From UBA7236 sp964638865 (GTDB lineage: Bacteria; Bacteroidota; Bacteroidia; Chitinophagales; BACL12), in contig CAZXBG010000065.1 in the NCBI GenBank assembly GCA_964638865.1, positions 1 through 21,111 of the forward strand: a DNA stretch of 21,111 bases, read 5' to 3'. Below are positions 5,464-13,860 of this stretch, one piece after another. How positions within the stretch are numbered: position 1 is the stretch's first letter; each line of letters starts with the position of its first letter. The translations under genes were made by a program, and so were the position numbers. The notes beneath the pieces are model-generated. The model was not told the DNA's origin. It saw nothing but the letters and a program-made list of their open reading frames with translations, and searched no databases.

Positions 5464-8400
5464 ATGTATAAATTGCACACACAATTCTGCATCTGGCTTT
5501 TGTTATTCCAAAGTGTAGTTTTTGCCGGTACTCAGAACTTGCAAATACCCTCTGCGAATAAAAAGCCATTGTATTTTATTGAAAATAAAGGGCAGATAAA
5601 AGATGCGGAAGGTAATATCTCCTCCGAGGTATTATATGTGATAAATCAAAACGACCTTTCGATATTTATTTATCGGGATGGAATTAGTTATACATTTCAA
5701 CAGATCTCAAATACTTCATGTGACGCCAGCGGAAAAAATGAAAATGATGAATTGTCGGTAACAAATTACAACGACGAATTTCAAAAAATAACACATCGGG
5801 TAAATGTAAAATTATTGGGTACTAATGCTGCATCAACAGTAATTGCCTCACAACAGGCTTCCTATTTTGAAAATTATTATAATGATCCGCAAAATCCGGA
5901 AGGAATTACAAATGTTCGCGCATTTCAAAAGATCACAATTAAAAATATTTATCCCGGAATTAACTGGGTATTATACAATAATAAAAATGGTTTAAAATAT
6001 GATTTTGAAGTGACTGCCGGAGCTGACGCTTCTTTAATTCAAATGGAAATACAGAATGCTTCTGCAACTTCTGTTATTTCAAACTCCCGATTTCAAATAT
6101 TAACTGCATTAGGGGAAATAAATGATAACAATTTATTTTGTTATGAAAAAGAAACGAATAATGCTATTACTTCCTCATTCAAATTGAAGGATAATATTTT
6201 GAGTTTTAATTTAGATAATTACAATAAAAACAATACCTTAATTATTGACCCCGAATTAACATGGTCAACTTATATTGGTGGTGAAGGGGAGGATGCGGCC
6301 AATGCAGTGGCAATGGATGCTGATGAATTTATTTATACCTCCGGATATACCAGCAGCGCAACAGGAATGTCGGCATCAGGTTTTCAAATGTCTTACGGTG
6401 GTGGATCCTTTGATGCATACCTTGCAAAATTCGATAGCTTGGGAAATAAATTATGGTGCACTTATTACGGAGGAAATAAGTCCGATTATGGTACCAATTT
6501 GTGTTCCGATGCATCCGGGCATATTTATATAACAGGAACTACAAATAGTACAACCTTTTCAATTTTTGACGGATTCCAGAATTCAATTGGTGGAAGTTTT
6601 GATGCATTTTTGGTGAAATTTGATACAGATGGCAATCGCATTTGGTCAACTTATTATGGTGGAAATGGCTATGATTCCGGTAAAGGAGTTGTGGTAGATG
6701 GAGATAATAATGTTTGTTTGGCAGGAAGTACTACAAGCACAAATAATATTGCTTCCGGTGGATATCAGAATGTGAATGGCGGATTGTATGATGCATTTAT
6801 CGTAAAATTCACAGCTGACGGAGATCGCTTATGGGGAACTTATTACGGCGGTTTAGCGGATGATGAATGCAGAGCTGTTTGTGTAAATCCTCTCAACGAT
6901 ATTTTTATTATCGGGCTCACAAAAAGTAATGCAAATATTGCATTGGGTGGATACGATAATTTGTATGCAGCAAATAATGATGTATTTATAACAAAATTTA
7001 CTGCGGAAGGATTATTAGATTGGGGAACATATTATGGTGGAAATCAAGATGACAATGGCAACGGAATTCAATGCGACGAATTTGGTAATGTATATGTTGC
7101 TATTCAATCAAGTTCAACAACCGGATTTGATTGTAACGGCTATAATTTAACAAATAACGGTGGTTTTGACGGCGTTTTTGCAAAATTTGCGGGAGAGGGA
7201 AATTTGATCTGGGCAACTTATTTTGGTGGCTTGGCAGATGACTATGGCAAAGCATTGTATGTAAAAAATAATTTCGTGTATGCAACAGGTTACACCAGCA
7301 GTCCAAACAATATTGCAGATGGAGGAATTCAGAATACGATAAATGGATTGGCTGATGCTTTTATTGTGAAATTTAATTATGACGGGGAATTTAATTGGTC
7401 AACTTATTTTGGAAGTACAGGAGATGAATATGGAAGGGGAATTTTATCAAATAAAATTTCAACCATTTATTTTGTAGGAAAAACATTTAGCGCAACAAAT
7501 ATTGCTTATAAGGGTATGCAGGAAGTTTACGGAGGAGGTGTTGCTGATGGATTTGTTTTAAAAATTAATGAATGTGAATTCACCTCAACATATTATGCTG
7601 ATGAAGATGGCGATGGATATGGTGTGGGAACTGATTCTACAATATCTTGTTTCCCAACTCCGGGATTTGTAAATAATTTTTTAGATTGTAATGATGAGGA
7701 CAATACTATTAACCCAGCCTCTTTAGAAACCTGCAATGCAATTGACGAAAATTGTAATGGAATTATAGATGAAGATGTTATTTATACAACCTATTATACA
7801 GATAATGATAATGATTTATTTGGCGCTGTTGCAGATACGGGCACATTATTTTGTATAATACCGGGGGTGGGATTTGTTTTAAATAATACCGATTGTAATG
7901 ATGGTAATGTTTTAATTAATCCCGGAGCTGCTGAAATTTGTAATAGTTTGGATGATGATTGTGATGTTTTAGTTGACGATAATGTTATTAATACAACAGT
8001 GTCTGCATCAGGAACTCTCACATTTTGCCAGGGAGGAAATGTAATGCTATCAGTGCAACCGGCAAGCACTTATCAATGGAAAAAGAATGGTGTAAATATA
8101 GCAGGAGCAACTAACCTAAATTATACCGTAACTAAAACCGGAAATTACAACGTAGTTATTTCTGTTACCGGTGGATGCAGCGCAACATCTGCAACTGTTG
8201 TAGTTACTGTAAATGTTAAACCGGCACCGGTTATCTCACCCTTGGGAAGTCTGGATATTTGTGCTACGGGAAGCGTTAAATTAAAAACGGCTTTAAAAAC
8301 CGGTTCTGTATATCAATGGTATTTTAATGGAAGTAGTATTTCCGGAGCAACTTCTAATATATATATTGCAACTGCGGTAGGTTCTTATTATGTGAAGGAA

Positions 8401-8748
8401 ACAAATACAACAGGTTGTAATAAATTATCGGCAACTGTAATTGTTACCTCTTCCTGCAAAGAAGAATTTGCTGATGAAAAGAAATCTCCACAATTAATAA
8501 TTTATCCTAATCCGGTTAAGGATATCATTCATGTTAATTTGAATTTAAATTCAAACCTTAACGAAACAATAAACTTATTAATTATCAATGAGATTGGACA
8601 AGTTGTTTATCAATCAAATGCAGAAGTTAATTCCGGAATATTGAACACCACTATTAATGTTCCCGTAGAAATTAGTTCCGGCATTTATTTATTGCAAATT
8701 GTTACCACCGAAAATTTATTTTCGAAATCGGTAATGATAGCAGATTGA
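5464..8748 (+). CDS. Secreted SBBP-repeat propeller protein with MopE-like motifs and T9SS sorting domain
   Basis: The protein has 1094 residues. A signal peptide covers about 1-22. Residues 36-262 form the N-terminal domain that often precedes SBBP repeats (FIENKGQIKD). Seven W-x-TYxGG repeats follow, with W at 267, 331, 394, 457, 520, 583 and 645, a 62-64 residue period that matches a seven-bladed propeller. Residues 709-771 and 777-840 are two Asp/Asn/Cys-rich segments (DEDGDGYG, LDCNDEDNTINP, CNAIDENCNGIIDED) resembling the putative metal-binding motif of MopE; the second is more degenerate. Two Ig-like stretches follow at about 848-917 and 921-997. Residues 1012-1094 (IIYPNPVKD ... GIYLLQIV) are a type A T9SS sorting domain. 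It is probably exported and attached to the cell surface or released. Its function is unknown; a structural or binding role is an inference. It is monocistronic. Confidence 0.9.
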   Translation: MYKLHTQFCIWLLLFQSVVFAGTQNLQIPSANKKPLYFIENKGQIKDAEGNISSEVLYVINQNDLSIFIYRDGISYTFQQISNTSCDASGKNENDELSVTNYNDEFQKITHRVNVKLLGTNAASTVIASQQASYFENYYNDPQNPEGITNVRAFQKITIKNIYPGINWVLYNNKNGLKYDFEVTAGADASLIQMEIQNASATSVISNSRFQILTALGEINDNNLFCYEKETNNAITSSFKLKDNILSFNLDNYNKNNTLIIDPELTWSTYIGGEGEDAANAVAMDADEFIYTSGYTSSATGMSASGFQMSYGGGSFDAYLAKFDSLGNKLWCTYYGGNKSDYGTNLCSDASGHIYITGTTNSTTFSIFDGFQNSIGGSFDAFLVKFDTDGNRIWSTYYGGNGYDSGKGVVVDGDNNVCLAGSTTSTNNIASGGYQNVNGGLYDAFIVKFTADGDRLWGTYYGGLADDECRAVCVNPLNDIFIIGLTKSNANIALGGYDNLYAANNDVFITKFTAEGLLDWGTYYGGNQDDNGNGIQCDEFGNVYVAIQSSSTTGFDCNGYNLTNNGGFDGVFAKFAGEGNLIWATYFGGLADDYGKALYVKNNFVYATGYTSSPNNIADGGIQNTINGLADAFIVKFNYDGEFNWSTYFGSTGDEYGRGILSNKISTIYFVGKTFSATNIAYKGMQEVYGGGVADGFVLKINECEFTSTYYADEDGDGYGVGTDSTISCFPTPGFVNNFLDCNDEDNTINPASLETCNAIDENCNGIIDEDVIYTTYYTDNDNDLFGAVADTGTLFCIIPGVGFVLNNTDCNDGNVLINPGAAEICNSLDDDCDVLVDDNVINTTVSASGTLTFCQGGNVMLSVQPASTYQWKKNGVNIAGATNLNYTVTKTGNYNVVISVTGGCSATSATVVVTVNVKPAPVISPLGSLDICATGSVKLKTALKTGSVYQWYFNGSSISGATSNIYIATAVGSYYVKETNTTGCNKLSATVIVTSSCKEEFADEKKSPQLIIYPNPVKDIIHVNLNLNSNLNETINLLIINEIGQVVYQSNAEVNSGILNTTINVPVEISSGIYLLQIVTTENLFSKSVMIAD

Positions 8749-8766
8749 TCAAACCGTGAGGGAAAA

Positions 8767-8866
8767 GTGGAACGCGGATGGCGCTGATTTTGAGGATCAA
8801 AAGTGGAACACAGATTTGCGGATAAAAAGAGGGGACGCGGATGACGCTGATTAGCCGGATAAAAAA
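8767..8866. repeat. Dispersed-type repeat copies left of the gap
   Basis: Three copies of one core occur: 8767-8802 (ACGCGGATGGCGCTGATT), a shortened copy 8803-8829 (GGAACACAGATTTGCGGAT) and 8831-8866 (ACGCGGATGACGCTGATT followed by AGCCGGATAAAAAA). The reverse complement reads ATCAGCGTCATCCGCGT, a type of intergenic repeat common in Bacteroidota draft genomes. Confidence 0.8.
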
Positions 8867-8966
8867 NNNNNNNNNNNNNNNNNNNNNNNNNNNNNNNNNN
8901 NNNNNNNNNNNNNNNNNNNNNNNNNNNNNNNNNNNNNNNNNNNNNNNNNNNNNNNNNNNNNNNNNN
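8867..8966. other. Assembly gap of 100 N
   Basis: This is a run of exactly 100 N, the conventional scaffold gap of unknown size. Its two flanks fit together in register with the 92-bp repeat. Confidence 0.99.
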
Positions 8967-9162
8967 AAGATAAAAAAAGGTTGTTTTAACAATGGACTTT
9001 AGTGCGTGGAATTTCGCAAAAGGGGAACGCGGATGACGCTGATTAGCCGGATAAAAAAAAGATAAAAAAAGGTTGTTTTAACAATGGACTTTAGTGCGTG
9101 GAATTTCGCAAAAAGGGAACGCGGATGACGCTGATTTGGCGGATAAAAAAAGATAAAAAAAT
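8967..9162. repeat. 92-bp tandem repeat
   Basis: Unit 1 (8967-9058) and unit 2 (9059-9150) are almost identical. Each contains AAGATAAAAAAAGG, TTGTTTTAACAATGGACTTT, AGTGCGTGGAATTTCGCAAA and the ACGCGGATGACGCTGATT core. A third copy begins at about 9150 but diverges after AGATAAAAAAATG. The last core differs (TTTGGCGGAT instead of TTAGCCGGAT). Confidence 0.93.
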
Positions 9163-9204
9163 GTTGGGGATGCAGATTGCTAATAATTAAGGTAACAAAT
9201 GACT

Positions 9205-12200
9205 TTATTCCTTAGAGCGTTCGCCAACCCAAACCTCATCACAAAATATCCAGGTATCACCACCATTTCCGGGATGCCAGTCGGGCACTTTGCCGAAATT
9301 GTAGGCAACGAATTTTACATATCGGGTTTTGATGGCATTTAATTCCACTTCCACATTTTTAATTTCCTTTGATTCGTAATTATCTGACGGAGTGTTATTG
9401 ACAATGGTTTTACTTAGTGTATATTTTACACCATCTATTGAAGTATATATTTCCAGTTTCGCCGGCATCCATATCCAGCTTCTTACATCTTGTAAAAATC
9501 CGGCTCCGGCTTTGTTTATTTCTTTTATTTCTCCGAGGTCTAAAACTACTTCCATATTTTCTTTTTGCCAGCCTTGCCACATGCCGGTTCTGAAATCTGC
9601 TCCACCGTGCATTCCGTCAATTAATGCCGTTTCGCCGCCGGCGGTGTACTGGGAGCTGTATTTTGTAAGATATTTTAAAGAATATTTATTGAGCAGTTTT
9701 TTAAAGTATGCCGTGACAAATCCAGTGCATGTCTCTTCATCAATGGTTTTAGGAGATAAACAATACATTGCCTTGATTGTTTTTGATTCCTCAATGTAAA
9801 AACTGTTTCCATAGGTAATTTTTTTGGAATTAGTTGTTGGATCACTACCATCTTCGGTAAAATAAATGGTTCCTCCTTCATTTACAGAACTGATTGTAAC
9901 CAAGAGGGAATCGCTGAAAGCATAACTGGAAGCAGAAATAATTGGCACTACAGTAGGTATTTTGTATTTATTAAAATTTAAATTTTTTGGATTAAATGCT
10001 TTGTCGCGATCGGCAGTTTTATAAAATGTTAGTTTGCCTCCGGTATTAATTAAAATATGAAATACTTGTAAAGTTGAAATTGGTGTATTGCTGAATGAAA
10101 TAGAATCTAAATAAATATTTTCCGGGCTGTTATTAACGGTATTAATTGTAAATGTTTTTCCATTTTCTAATGAAATCTTAACAGTATCAAATACAGGTAA
10201 ACCAAAATCATAATTACCTTTACCTGGACTGACAGGATATAATCCGATTGTGCTTAATACATACCAGGCGCTCATTTGCCCGCAATCTTCATTGCCAATT
10301 AATCCTTCAGGCGTATTTTTGTAAAAATTACCCATTATTTTATTTAAATAAAATTGTGTTTTCCAGGCACTAGAGTAGGTATAATTATATAAATAAGCCA
10401 TGTTGTGACTTGGTTCATTGCCATGTGCATACTGTCCAATCAATCCTGTAATATCAGATTGTTCTCTTCCTTTTGTAATTGGGGAAGAATTAAAAATACT
10501 ATCCAGAAATAATTCGTTTGACGGAAAATTATTTTGAGGTACAAAGGTGGAATATTGCCATGCATTTGCTTCTGTATAATTAAAATTTACTTCCGCAGGA
10601 TCGAAAGGAGAGTACCATCCACCATTAAATCGAGGTCGTGCATAATTTCCATCCATCACATTTTTGTAATTCAGTGACCTATTGTTGTAATACTCAAGTT
10701 CCTTGTTGTTTTTAGAACTTCTGTCGTTTAAATACATTAAGAAACTCATTTGCCCAATACACCAATCATCATAACTATACTCCAAAGTTTTTGAAACAGA
10801 TTCCGGTTCTTCGTTGCTTTCTATAAACCCTTTTTCTTTGTAATATTTTAATCCGAAGTGATCGAGGTTGGCACTGTGTTTCATAGCCTCGTATGCGAGG
10901 TTCATGTCAAATCCCTGAATTTCTTTTATGGCTGCATCCGCAATTACGCTTACAGCATGATATCCAATCATACAATCTGTTTCATTGCTGCTGAGTTCCC
11001 AAACCGGTAATCTTCCTCCCTGTTCGTATTGTTTTAAAAAAGTATTAATAAAATCATTTGTTCTCTTTTGATCTATTATTGTAAGCAATGGATGTAATGC
11101 GCGATGAGTGTCCCATAAAGAAAATACAGTGTAATAATCAAAAGTATCAGCTATGTGTATCTTATTATCTCGTCCGCGATATTTACCATCCACATCTTCA
11201 TAAATATTTGGTGCGAGCATGCAGTGGTATAAAGCGGAATAAAAAATCACCAGTTTATTTTCCGGATCTGTTAACGGTTTTTTTTCATCGGCAAGACTGG
11301 TAACCTCTATTTTTGATAATTCTTTATTCCAGATATCATCGGCATTCTTTTTTACTTTCTCAAAATCCCAATCAGGAATTTCTGCCTGCATATTTTTCCA
11401 TGCACCCATACAACTTACCGGCGAAAGGGCGCATTTTACAATGATGGTTTTTCCACCATCCCCCAAAAACTGAAAAAAACTAGTTAAATGTGGACCGCTA
11501 ATTATTTTAGAACCAAATTGTGGTGCACGAACCATTGCAGTATTGCTGCTATCTATGATCTCTGCATAATTAAAAGGTTCCGAAAATTCAATAGCAAAAT
11601 ATAACCATTGGTCCTTCGCCCAACTGGATGACCGGCGCAATCCTTGAATTTTTGTTGGAGAAATTATTTCTATATAAGATCCTTCTAATAATTTATCTCT
11701 GTGACGAAGATCTAATATGATATTTATTTTTCCGGTATCAGGAAATGTATATTTATGCATTCCAACGCGGGCAGTAGCAGTTAATTCTACGGGAATATTA
11801 TCATCCTCCAATAAAACTGCATAATATCCCGGTTCTGCTTTTTCTGTTTTGTGTGAAAATGCTGACGCATATCCCTTTTTTGGATCATTATTTAAAATAT
11901 TATTTAATTGTGGTTCGCCAACAGTGGGCATCAACAAAATATCACAATAATCGGCTACACCGGTTCCACTTAAATGCGTATGAGAAAATCCATAAATAAT
12001 GGAATCGCTGTAATGATATCCTCCACAGCCATCCCAATCGTTGTAACCATCCGGACGGGTATCAGGACTTAATTGCACAAAACCAAAAGGAACCGTAGCT
12101 CCCGGATAGGTATGTCCATGGCCGCCGGTACCGATAAATGGGTTAACAAATTTGGTAAGGTTTTGTGTACTTGCTTTAAGACTTAATAATAGAAAAACAC

Positions 12201-12216
12201 AAACAATACTTTTCAT
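9205..12216 (-). CDS. Secreted GH92 family alpha-mannosidase with C-terminal accessory domains
   Basis: The protein has 1003 residues from the ATG at 12216; the frame can be extended 12 codons to a TTG, but the ATG gives a clean signal peptide (MKSIVCVFLLLSLKASTQ). The GH92 N-terminal domain begins with FVNPFIGTGGHGHTYPGATV. The catalytic domain carries FSLWDTHRALHPL, GNEPSHNMAYLYNY and GNEDCGQMSAWYV, about residues 599-655, holding the expected Glu acid and Asp base. GH92 enzymes are calcium-dependent exo-acting alpha-mannosidases, often acting on N-glycans or mannans. Residues about 755-840 resemble a chitobiase C-terminal domain (GTIYFTEDGSDPT). Residues about 855-1000 resemble an F5/8 type C (discoidin) sugar-binding domain. 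There is no lipobox Cys and no T9SS tail, so the product is probably periplasmic. The gene is divergent from the SGNH-like gene, and no SusC/SusD genes are nearby. Confidence 0.93.
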   Translation of the reverse strand: MKSIVCVFLLLSLKASTQNLTKFVNPFIGTGGHGHTYPGATVPFGFVQLSPDTRPDGYNDWDGCGGYHYSDSIIYGFSHTHLSGTGVADYCDILLMPTVGEPQLNNILNNDPKKGYASAFSHKTEKAEPGYYAVLLEDDNIPVELTATARVGMHKYTFPDTGKINIILDLRHRDKLLEGSYIEIISPTKIQGLRRSSSWAKDQWLYFAIEFSEPFNYAEIIDSSNTAMVRAPQFGSKIISGPHLTSFFQFLGDGGKTIIVKCALSPVSCMGAWKNMQAEIPDWDFEKVKKNADDIWNKELSKIEVTSLADEKKPLTDPENKLVIFYSALYHCMLAPNIYEDVDGKYRGRDNKIHIADTFDYYTVFSLWDTHRALHPLLTIIDQKRTNDFINTFLKQYEQGGRLPVWELSSNETDCMIGYHAVSVIADAAIKEIQGFDMNLAYEAMKHSANLDHFGLKYYKEKGFIESNEEPESVSKTLEYSYDDWCIGQMSFLMYLNDRSSKNNKELEYYNNRSLNYKNVMDGNYARPRFNGGWYSPFDPAEVNFNYTEANAWQYSTFVPQNNFPSNELFLDSIFNSSPITKGREQSDITGLIGQYAHGNEPSHNMAYLYNYTYSSAWKTQFYLNKIMGNFYKNTPEGLIGNEDCGQMSAWYVLSTIGLYPVSPGKGNYDFGLPVFDTVKISLENGKTFTINTVNNSPENIYLDSISFSNTPISTLQVFHILINTGGKLTFYKTADRDKAFNPKNLNFNKYKIPTVVPIISASSYAFSDSLLVTISSVNEGGTIYFTEDGSDPTTNSKKITYGNSFYIEESKTIKAMYCLSPKTIDEETCTGFVTAYFKKLLNKYSLKYLTKYSSQYTAGGETALIDGMHGGADFRTGMWQGWQKENMEVVLDLGEIKEINKAGAGFLQDVRSWIWMPAKLEIYTSIDGVKYTLSKTIVNNTPSDNYESKEIKNVEVELNAIKTRYVKFVAYNFGKVPDWHPGNGGDTWIFCDEVWVGERSKE

Positions 12217-12528
12217 GTCATGAAGGTAGATGATTATGTAGAATCCTTTCAATTTGTTGTTGGGTATTTCCCCAAAATGTAGAAGTTTGCCCCAAACTTT
12301 ATAAGGATATTTCAGAGTTTCAAAATAGACATTAACAAAATATTAACAATTTTCCAGTCTATACATAGATAATTTTATAATACATGTTTAAAATAGGGCA
12401 ATCTGAATTATCCTTAATCATAAACACTTCACTATAAGTGTTTTAACCGTTTTGTCGCATACAAATTGCGCAATTTCAATTTAAGAACCACGAAGCACAG
12501 TTTTTATTTTATTTTTTTAAAGCCTTCT
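12217..12528. promoter_or_regulatory. Divergent intergenic region with three dyads
   Basis: This 312-bp AT-rich region holds the promoters of the GH92 gene (minus) and the SGNH-like gene (plus). Three inverted repeats stand out. AAGTTTG-CCC-CAAACTT spans 12283-12299. AAACACTT-6 nt-AAGTGTTT spans 12422-12443, followed by one further T. The perfect 14-bp palindrome AAATTGCGCAATTT lies at 12463-12476. No perfect TAnnTTTG element is visible for either gene. The dyads could be operators; this is inference. Confidence 0.4.
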
Positions 12529-13788
12529 ATGACAAGAAATTTTTCTCCTCTGCTTCTCCTTCTTTGTATAAGTATGTTTGTAAATGCACAAAAAGATTGT
12601 GCTCGTGACAATACCGGGTTGATTCCAATACCTGATTTGGGTGCAGGCAGCTACCGCGGATTTACAGGCGGTTTATATCCTGACGGTTCTAACGTGCGGC
12701 CAACTGAATATCTCAACGCCTGTATAGAACATGTTCAAAATATTAAGACATTAGATACAGATGGTAATTTTGATGAGGATGGAAGAATTGTAATGCTTGG
12801 TATTGGCGCATCGAATCCGGGAGCGGAGTTCAATAAATTTATGGAAATTTCAAGTTATTTTGAACCGAGAAATGATAAATTAACCCTTGTTAATGGTTGT
12901 GTTTCTTCCATTGGTATTCAAGATATGAATTATACTGCTGCTGAATACTGGGGAAACGTAATAACTCTTTTAGAGGATAATGGTTTATCGGTAGATCAGG
13001 TACAAATTATTTGGATCGAAGAGGAAAATACAGAAGTAGGCGATACTACATTTCCGGGTGCTGCCGAAACTTTAGTTACCGATTTTCATTTTTTATTGCA
13101 GGCAATTAAAATTATGTTCCCAAATACACAAATTTGTTATGTAACGGCAAGGGCTTATGCGGGATATGCGGATTCTTTAACGGAAGATATTACAAATGGA
13201 TTAAAATTTCCTCGCGATTATTATAATGGTTGGGGATTAAAATGGTTCATAGAAAATGTGATCAATCATGAACTTGGTTACAATTACGAAGGGCCTTTAG
13301 CCGAAATTCCATTAGTTACATGGGGTTCTTATCATTGGACCGATGGATCAGTTGCACGTACGGACGGATTATTATTAAATTGTGAGGAAGATGTTGCAGA
13401 GGACGGATTACATTTAAGTGGTTCCGGAGAATCGAAGATGGGTGAGCATATGCTCAATTATTTTATTGCCGATACTACTGCTAAATACTGGTTCTTTGAT
13501 GAAGACTATACGGGAATTTACAACAATGAAAAGGGAAATACGTCACTCCAAATTTTTCCTAATCCAGTTTCCGGAAATCAAATTCATATAAACTCTGATA
13601 ATTTTCAGACAAGTGAAAAGGTGGATATTAATATATTTTCAATTGATGGCAAACAGATATTATCCTTACAAGAAAATTATACAAGTGATATTACGCTGTC
13701 CTTACCGGAATTAAATTCAGGTTTGTACAGGATCACAATGCATTCTGAAAATGCAGCAACTTCCGGTTCGTTTATTATTACTGAATAA
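12529..13788 (+). CDS. Secreted SGNH-hydrolase-like protein with T9SS sorting domain
   Basis: The protein has 419 residues from the ATG at 12529; the open frame extends 21 codons upstream to a TTG, but only the ATG gives a signal peptide (MTRNFSPLLLLLCISMFVNAQ). The body (about 28-315) begins YRGFTGGLYPDGSNVRP and contains VMLGIGASNPGAEF (88-101), LVNGCVSSIG (120-129), a segment ending ICYVTARAYAGYADS, then LVTWGSYHWTDG and the final block EDGLHLSGSGESKMG (291-305). This matches my memory of an uncharacterised SGNH-like family in Planctomycetes, Verrucomicrobia and Bacteroidota. Ser95 would be the nucleophile, and Asp292/His295 the block V pair. The classical GDS motif is replaced by GIGASN. 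Residues 338-419 (LQIFPNPVSG ... GLYRITM) are a type A T9SS sorting domain. The substrate is unknown; an esterase acting on carbohydrate is plausible. A terminator follows. Confidence 0.8.
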   Translation: MTRNFSPLLLLLCISMFVNAQKDCARDNTGLIPIPDLGAGSYRGFTGGLYPDGSNVRPTEYLNACIEHVQNIKTLDTDGNFDEDGRIVMLGIGASNPGAEFNKFMEISSYFEPRNDKLTLVNGCVSSIGIQDMNYTAAEYWGNVITLLEDNGLSVDQVQIIWIEEENTEVGDTTFPGAAETLVTDFHFLLQAIKIMFPNTQICYVTARAYAGYADSLTEDITNGLKFPRDYYNGWGLKWFIENVINHELGYNYEGPLAEIPLVTWGSYHWTDGSVARTDGLLLNCEEDVAEDGLHLSGSGESKMGEHMLNYFIADTTAKYWFFDEDYTGIYNNEKGNTSLQIFPNPVSGNQIHINSDNFQTSEKVDINIFSIDGKQILSLQENYTSDITLSLPELNSGLYRITMHSENAATSGSFIITE

Positions 13789-13804
13789 ATATATAGTTAA
13801 TTAC

Positions 13805-13846
13805 CCCACTTTTAATGTTTAACATTAGAAGTGGGATTATTTTTTT
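13805..13846 (+). terminator. Rho-independent terminator after the SGNH-like gene
   Basis: CCCACTTTTAATG (13805-13817) pairs with CATTAGAAGTGGG (13823-13835) over 13 positions with one G-U pair and a 5-nt loop. A T-run at 13840-13846 follows. It lies between two convergent genes and is oriented for the plus strand. Confidence 0.9.
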
Positions 13847-13860
13847 AATACTTATATAAA

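Larger units (their letters stand above)
8749..9204. other. Repeat-rich intergenic region with assembly gap
   Basis: This is a 456-bp stretch between convergent genes (SBBP gene on plus, GH92 gene on minus). It contains several copies of a GGAACGCGGATGACGCTGA-type repeat, 92-bp tandem units, and a 100-N gap. No gene or clear terminator is visible for either neighbour. Confidence 0.85.

Noticed and set aside
8767..9162. CRISPR array in the repeat-rich region
   Set aside because: The 92-bp units are near-identical over their whole length, so there are no variable spacers, and no cas genes are present.
9392..9799. 135-residue plus-strand frame within the GH92 gene
   Set aside because: It is a reverse shadow of the C-terminal GH92 accessory domains, with no start context.
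12217..12252. Longer TTG-initiated N-terminus of the GH92 protein
   Set aside because: The extra 12 residues precede a complete signal peptide that begins at the internal ATG at 12216.
12466..12528. Longer TTG-initiated N-terminus of the SGNH-like protein
   Set aside because: The added 21 residues are polar and would bury the signal peptide. The TTG also lies inside a perfect palindrome that looks regulatory.
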